Source: Deltaproteobacteria bacterium
GTDB taxonomy: Bacteria; Desulfobacterota; SM23-61
Assembly (NCBI GenBank): GCA_026388915.1
Contig: JAPLIW010000165.1
Location: 1-5,549 of the forward strand
Direction of reading: 5' to 3'
Length of the DNA stretch: 5,549 nt
The position numbers were made by a program, and so were the translations under genes. This document shows, one piece after another, positions 4,173-5,549 of the stretch (its first letter is position 1; the number at the start of each line of letters is the position of its first letter). The notes beneath the pieces were generated by a model. The model did not search any database. It worked only from the letters and a program-made list of their open reading frames with translations, and was not told the DNA's origin.

Positions 4173-5549
4173 TTATTCTTTCAACTTCCGCAAAAGACTC
4201 ATTCTCCTCTGTTTCATCCCGCTGAACACGTTCATTAGAATGACCGCCAGGGCCAGAGCCAGAATGGTGGCGGAGATGGGCCGGGTGACAAAAATGGAGA
4301 AATCCCCGTGGGACTTGATGAGCGACTGGCGGAAGGCCTCTTCCAGGAACGGGCACAGGATGTAGGCCATGACCAAGGGTGCCGGCTCGAAGCCGGTCTT
4401 CTTCATCAGGTACCCCACCAGCCCGAAAAAAATCATGACATTGAGTTCCGCCAGACTGTTGTTGTTGGCATAGGCCCCCACGAAGCAGAAAAGGAGGATG
4501 AGGGGAAAGAGAATGCCGTAGGGAATCTTCAGGACTCTCACCCAGATTCCGATCAGGGGCAGGTTGAGGATGAGGAGCATGACATTCCCGATGTACATGC
4601 TGGCGATGGTCCCCCAGAAGATGTCCGGATTATTCTTGATCAACAGGGGGCCCGGCGTCACTCCATGAATGATGAACGCCCCCACGATCACCGCCATGAC
4701 CGCGCTGGTGGGGATTCCCAGGGTCAGAACCGGGATGAAATTCCCGGCGCAGGCAGAGTTGTTGGCCGATTCCGGGCCGGCCACCCCTTCGATCGCTCCC
4801 TTCCCGAAACGTTCCGGACTCTTGGACAGGCGCTTCTCCATGGCGTAGGAGACAAAGGAAGAGATGGTGTTGCTGGGGCCGGGGATCACTCCCAACAGAA
4901 ACCCGATGAAAGTCCCCCGGACAATGGGCAGGGCCGAAAGCTTCCAGTCTTCCCGATTGGGAAGGAGCCCCTTGATTTTGCTTTCGAATACCTGGCGGGT
5001 GATGATCTGCTCCAGGTTGAGCAGGACCTCGGCCACGCCAAACAGGCCCATGAGGACCGGAACGAGGCCGATTCCGTCAAAAAAATCAGGAATTCCGAAG
5101 GTAAAACGATAGATGCCGGAAATGTCGATTCCCACCATCCCGACGAACAGGCCCACGAGGGCGATGATGAAAGCCTTGAGGAGAGAGCCCGAACTCAGGT
5201 AACTGAGAATGGTCAATCCAAGGACCATGACCGAAAAGATCTCGGGGGGGCCGAACTTCAACGCCGCCTCCGCCACCGGAGGGGCGACGAGCATCAGGAG
5301 GAACACGCCGAAGGTCCCGGCGATGAAGGAACCAAAGGCGGCTATCCCCAGGGCGGGCCCCGCCCTTCCCCGGCGGGCCATCTGGTACCCGTCGATGCAG
5401 GTGATGGCCGCGGCCGCTTCCCCCGGGATGTTCACCAGGATGGCCGTGGTTGATCCTCCGTACATGGCCCCGTAAAAGATCCCGGAGAGCATGATGATGG
5501 CCGTGGCCGGGGGAAGATTGAAGGTGACGGGCAACAGAAGGGCGATGGT
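4173..5549 (-). CDS. tctA: TctA-family tripartite tricarboxylate transporter permease (5' end outside window)
   Basis: This is the large, multi-spanning inner-membrane subunit of a TTT transporter, which uses an ion gradient to import a solute delivered by a periplasmic TctC protein. The frame is open to the window edge, with 458 residues visible. TctA proteins are usually about 500 residues, so roughly 40-50 N-terminal residues are missing; the TTG near 5534 is an internal codon, not the start. Family hallmarks are clear: GAMYGGSTTAILVNIPGE at visible residues 27-44, followed by DGYQMARRGRAGPALG; a second VIPGPSNTISSF motif at 221-232; VAGPESANNSA at 256-266; and LGIPTSAVMAV at 277-287. Hydrophobic segments fill most of the rest (for example 68-90, 105-118, 124-141, 283-295, 316-335, 344-362 and 425-440), and the tail is basic (KQRRMSLLRKLKE). 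The stop lies 29 bases before the binding-protein gene, indicating one operon. The small TctB subunit is not in the window; it may lie upstream. The family call is very secure, the substrate unknown. Confidence 0.95.
   Translation of the reverse strand, partial: TIALLLPVTFNLPPATAIIMLSGIFYGAMYGGSTTAILVNIPGEAAAAITCIDGYQMARRGRAGPALGIAAFGSFIAGTFGVFLLMLVAPPVAEAALKFGPPEIFSVMVLGLTILSYLSSGSLLKAFIIALVGLFVGMVGIDISGIYRFTFGIPDFFDGIGLVPVLMGLFGVAEVLLNLEQIITRQVFESKIKGLLPNREDWKLSALPIVRGTFIGFLLGVIPGPSNTISSFVSYAMEKRLSKSPERFGKGAIEGVAGPESANNSACAGNFIPVLTLGIPTSAVMAVIVGAFIIHGVTPGPLLIKNNPDIFWGTIASMYIGNVMLLILNLPLIGIWVRVLKIPYGILFPLILLFCFVGAYANNNSLAELNVMIFFGLVGYLMKKTGFEPAPLVMAYILCPFLEEAFRQSLIKSHGDFSIFVTRPISATILALALAVILMNVFSGMKQRRMSLLRKLKE

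Noticed and set aside
4144..4356. N-terminal extension of the TctC frame up to 4356
   Set aside because: It would overlap the end of tctA by about 180 bases and place the signal peptide internally. ATG at 4143 has a strong Shine-Dalgarno sequence.
4308..5453. Plus-strand open frame of 381 codons opposite tctA
   Set aside because: It is antisense to a clear TctA gene. Its translation is rich in D, H, E, G and R with no recognisable domain, as expected from the complement of a high-GC membrane-protein gene.

Overview
The window is a bacterial chromosomal segment of fairly high GC. All four recognisable genes lie on the minus strand, so the transcript reads from position 5549 down to about 400. 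The set is a tripartite tricarboxylate transporter (TTT/Tct) followed by two amino/imino-acid enzymes, with several kinds of short repeat between genes. Such repeat-rich intergenic DNA and Tct gene sets are familiar in Desulfobacterota-like (former Deltaproteobacteria) and related environmental genomes. That taxonomic guess is an inference from style; there is no rRNA or marker gene to confirm it.

Layout in transcription order. (1) 5549-4173 is a TctA-type large membrane subunit; its first few dozen codons lie beyond the window. (2) After 29 bases comes 4143-3163, a TctC/Bug-type periplasmic binding protein with a signal peptide and a strong Shine-Dalgarno sequence. (3) After about 110 bases holding a palindromic repeat comes 3052-1694, a class III PLP aminotransferase of the glutamate-1-semialdehyde-aminomutase-like group. 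(4) After 298 bases rich in repeats comes 1395-406, an NAD(P)-binding protein of the ornithine cyclodeaminase/mu-crystallin family. (5) 1-405 contains no convincing gene; it holds two C-rich/G-rich inverted repeats, a GGGCACCC hairpin, a 9-base tandem array and a 7-base tandem array.

How the genes may work together: the binding protein captures a carboxylated solute in the periplasm and TctA (with a TctB not seen here, probably upstream) moves it across the inner membrane. The aminotransferase and the imine/amino-acid dehydrogenase-like protein could then transfer or reduce amino/imino groups on it or on a product. The shared strand and close spacing support this for the first three genes. 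The fourth is separated by a long repeat-rich leader and may be expressed separately. The substrate cannot be read from the sequence.

No CRISPR array, transposase, tRNA, rRNA or clear novel defence-type system is visible. The most unusual feature is the set of 7-base tandem micro-arrays on both sides of the fourth gene, two of them forming a long imperfect hairpin. A further array of a different heptamer overlaps that gene's start codon and produces three ATGs, one in each frame.
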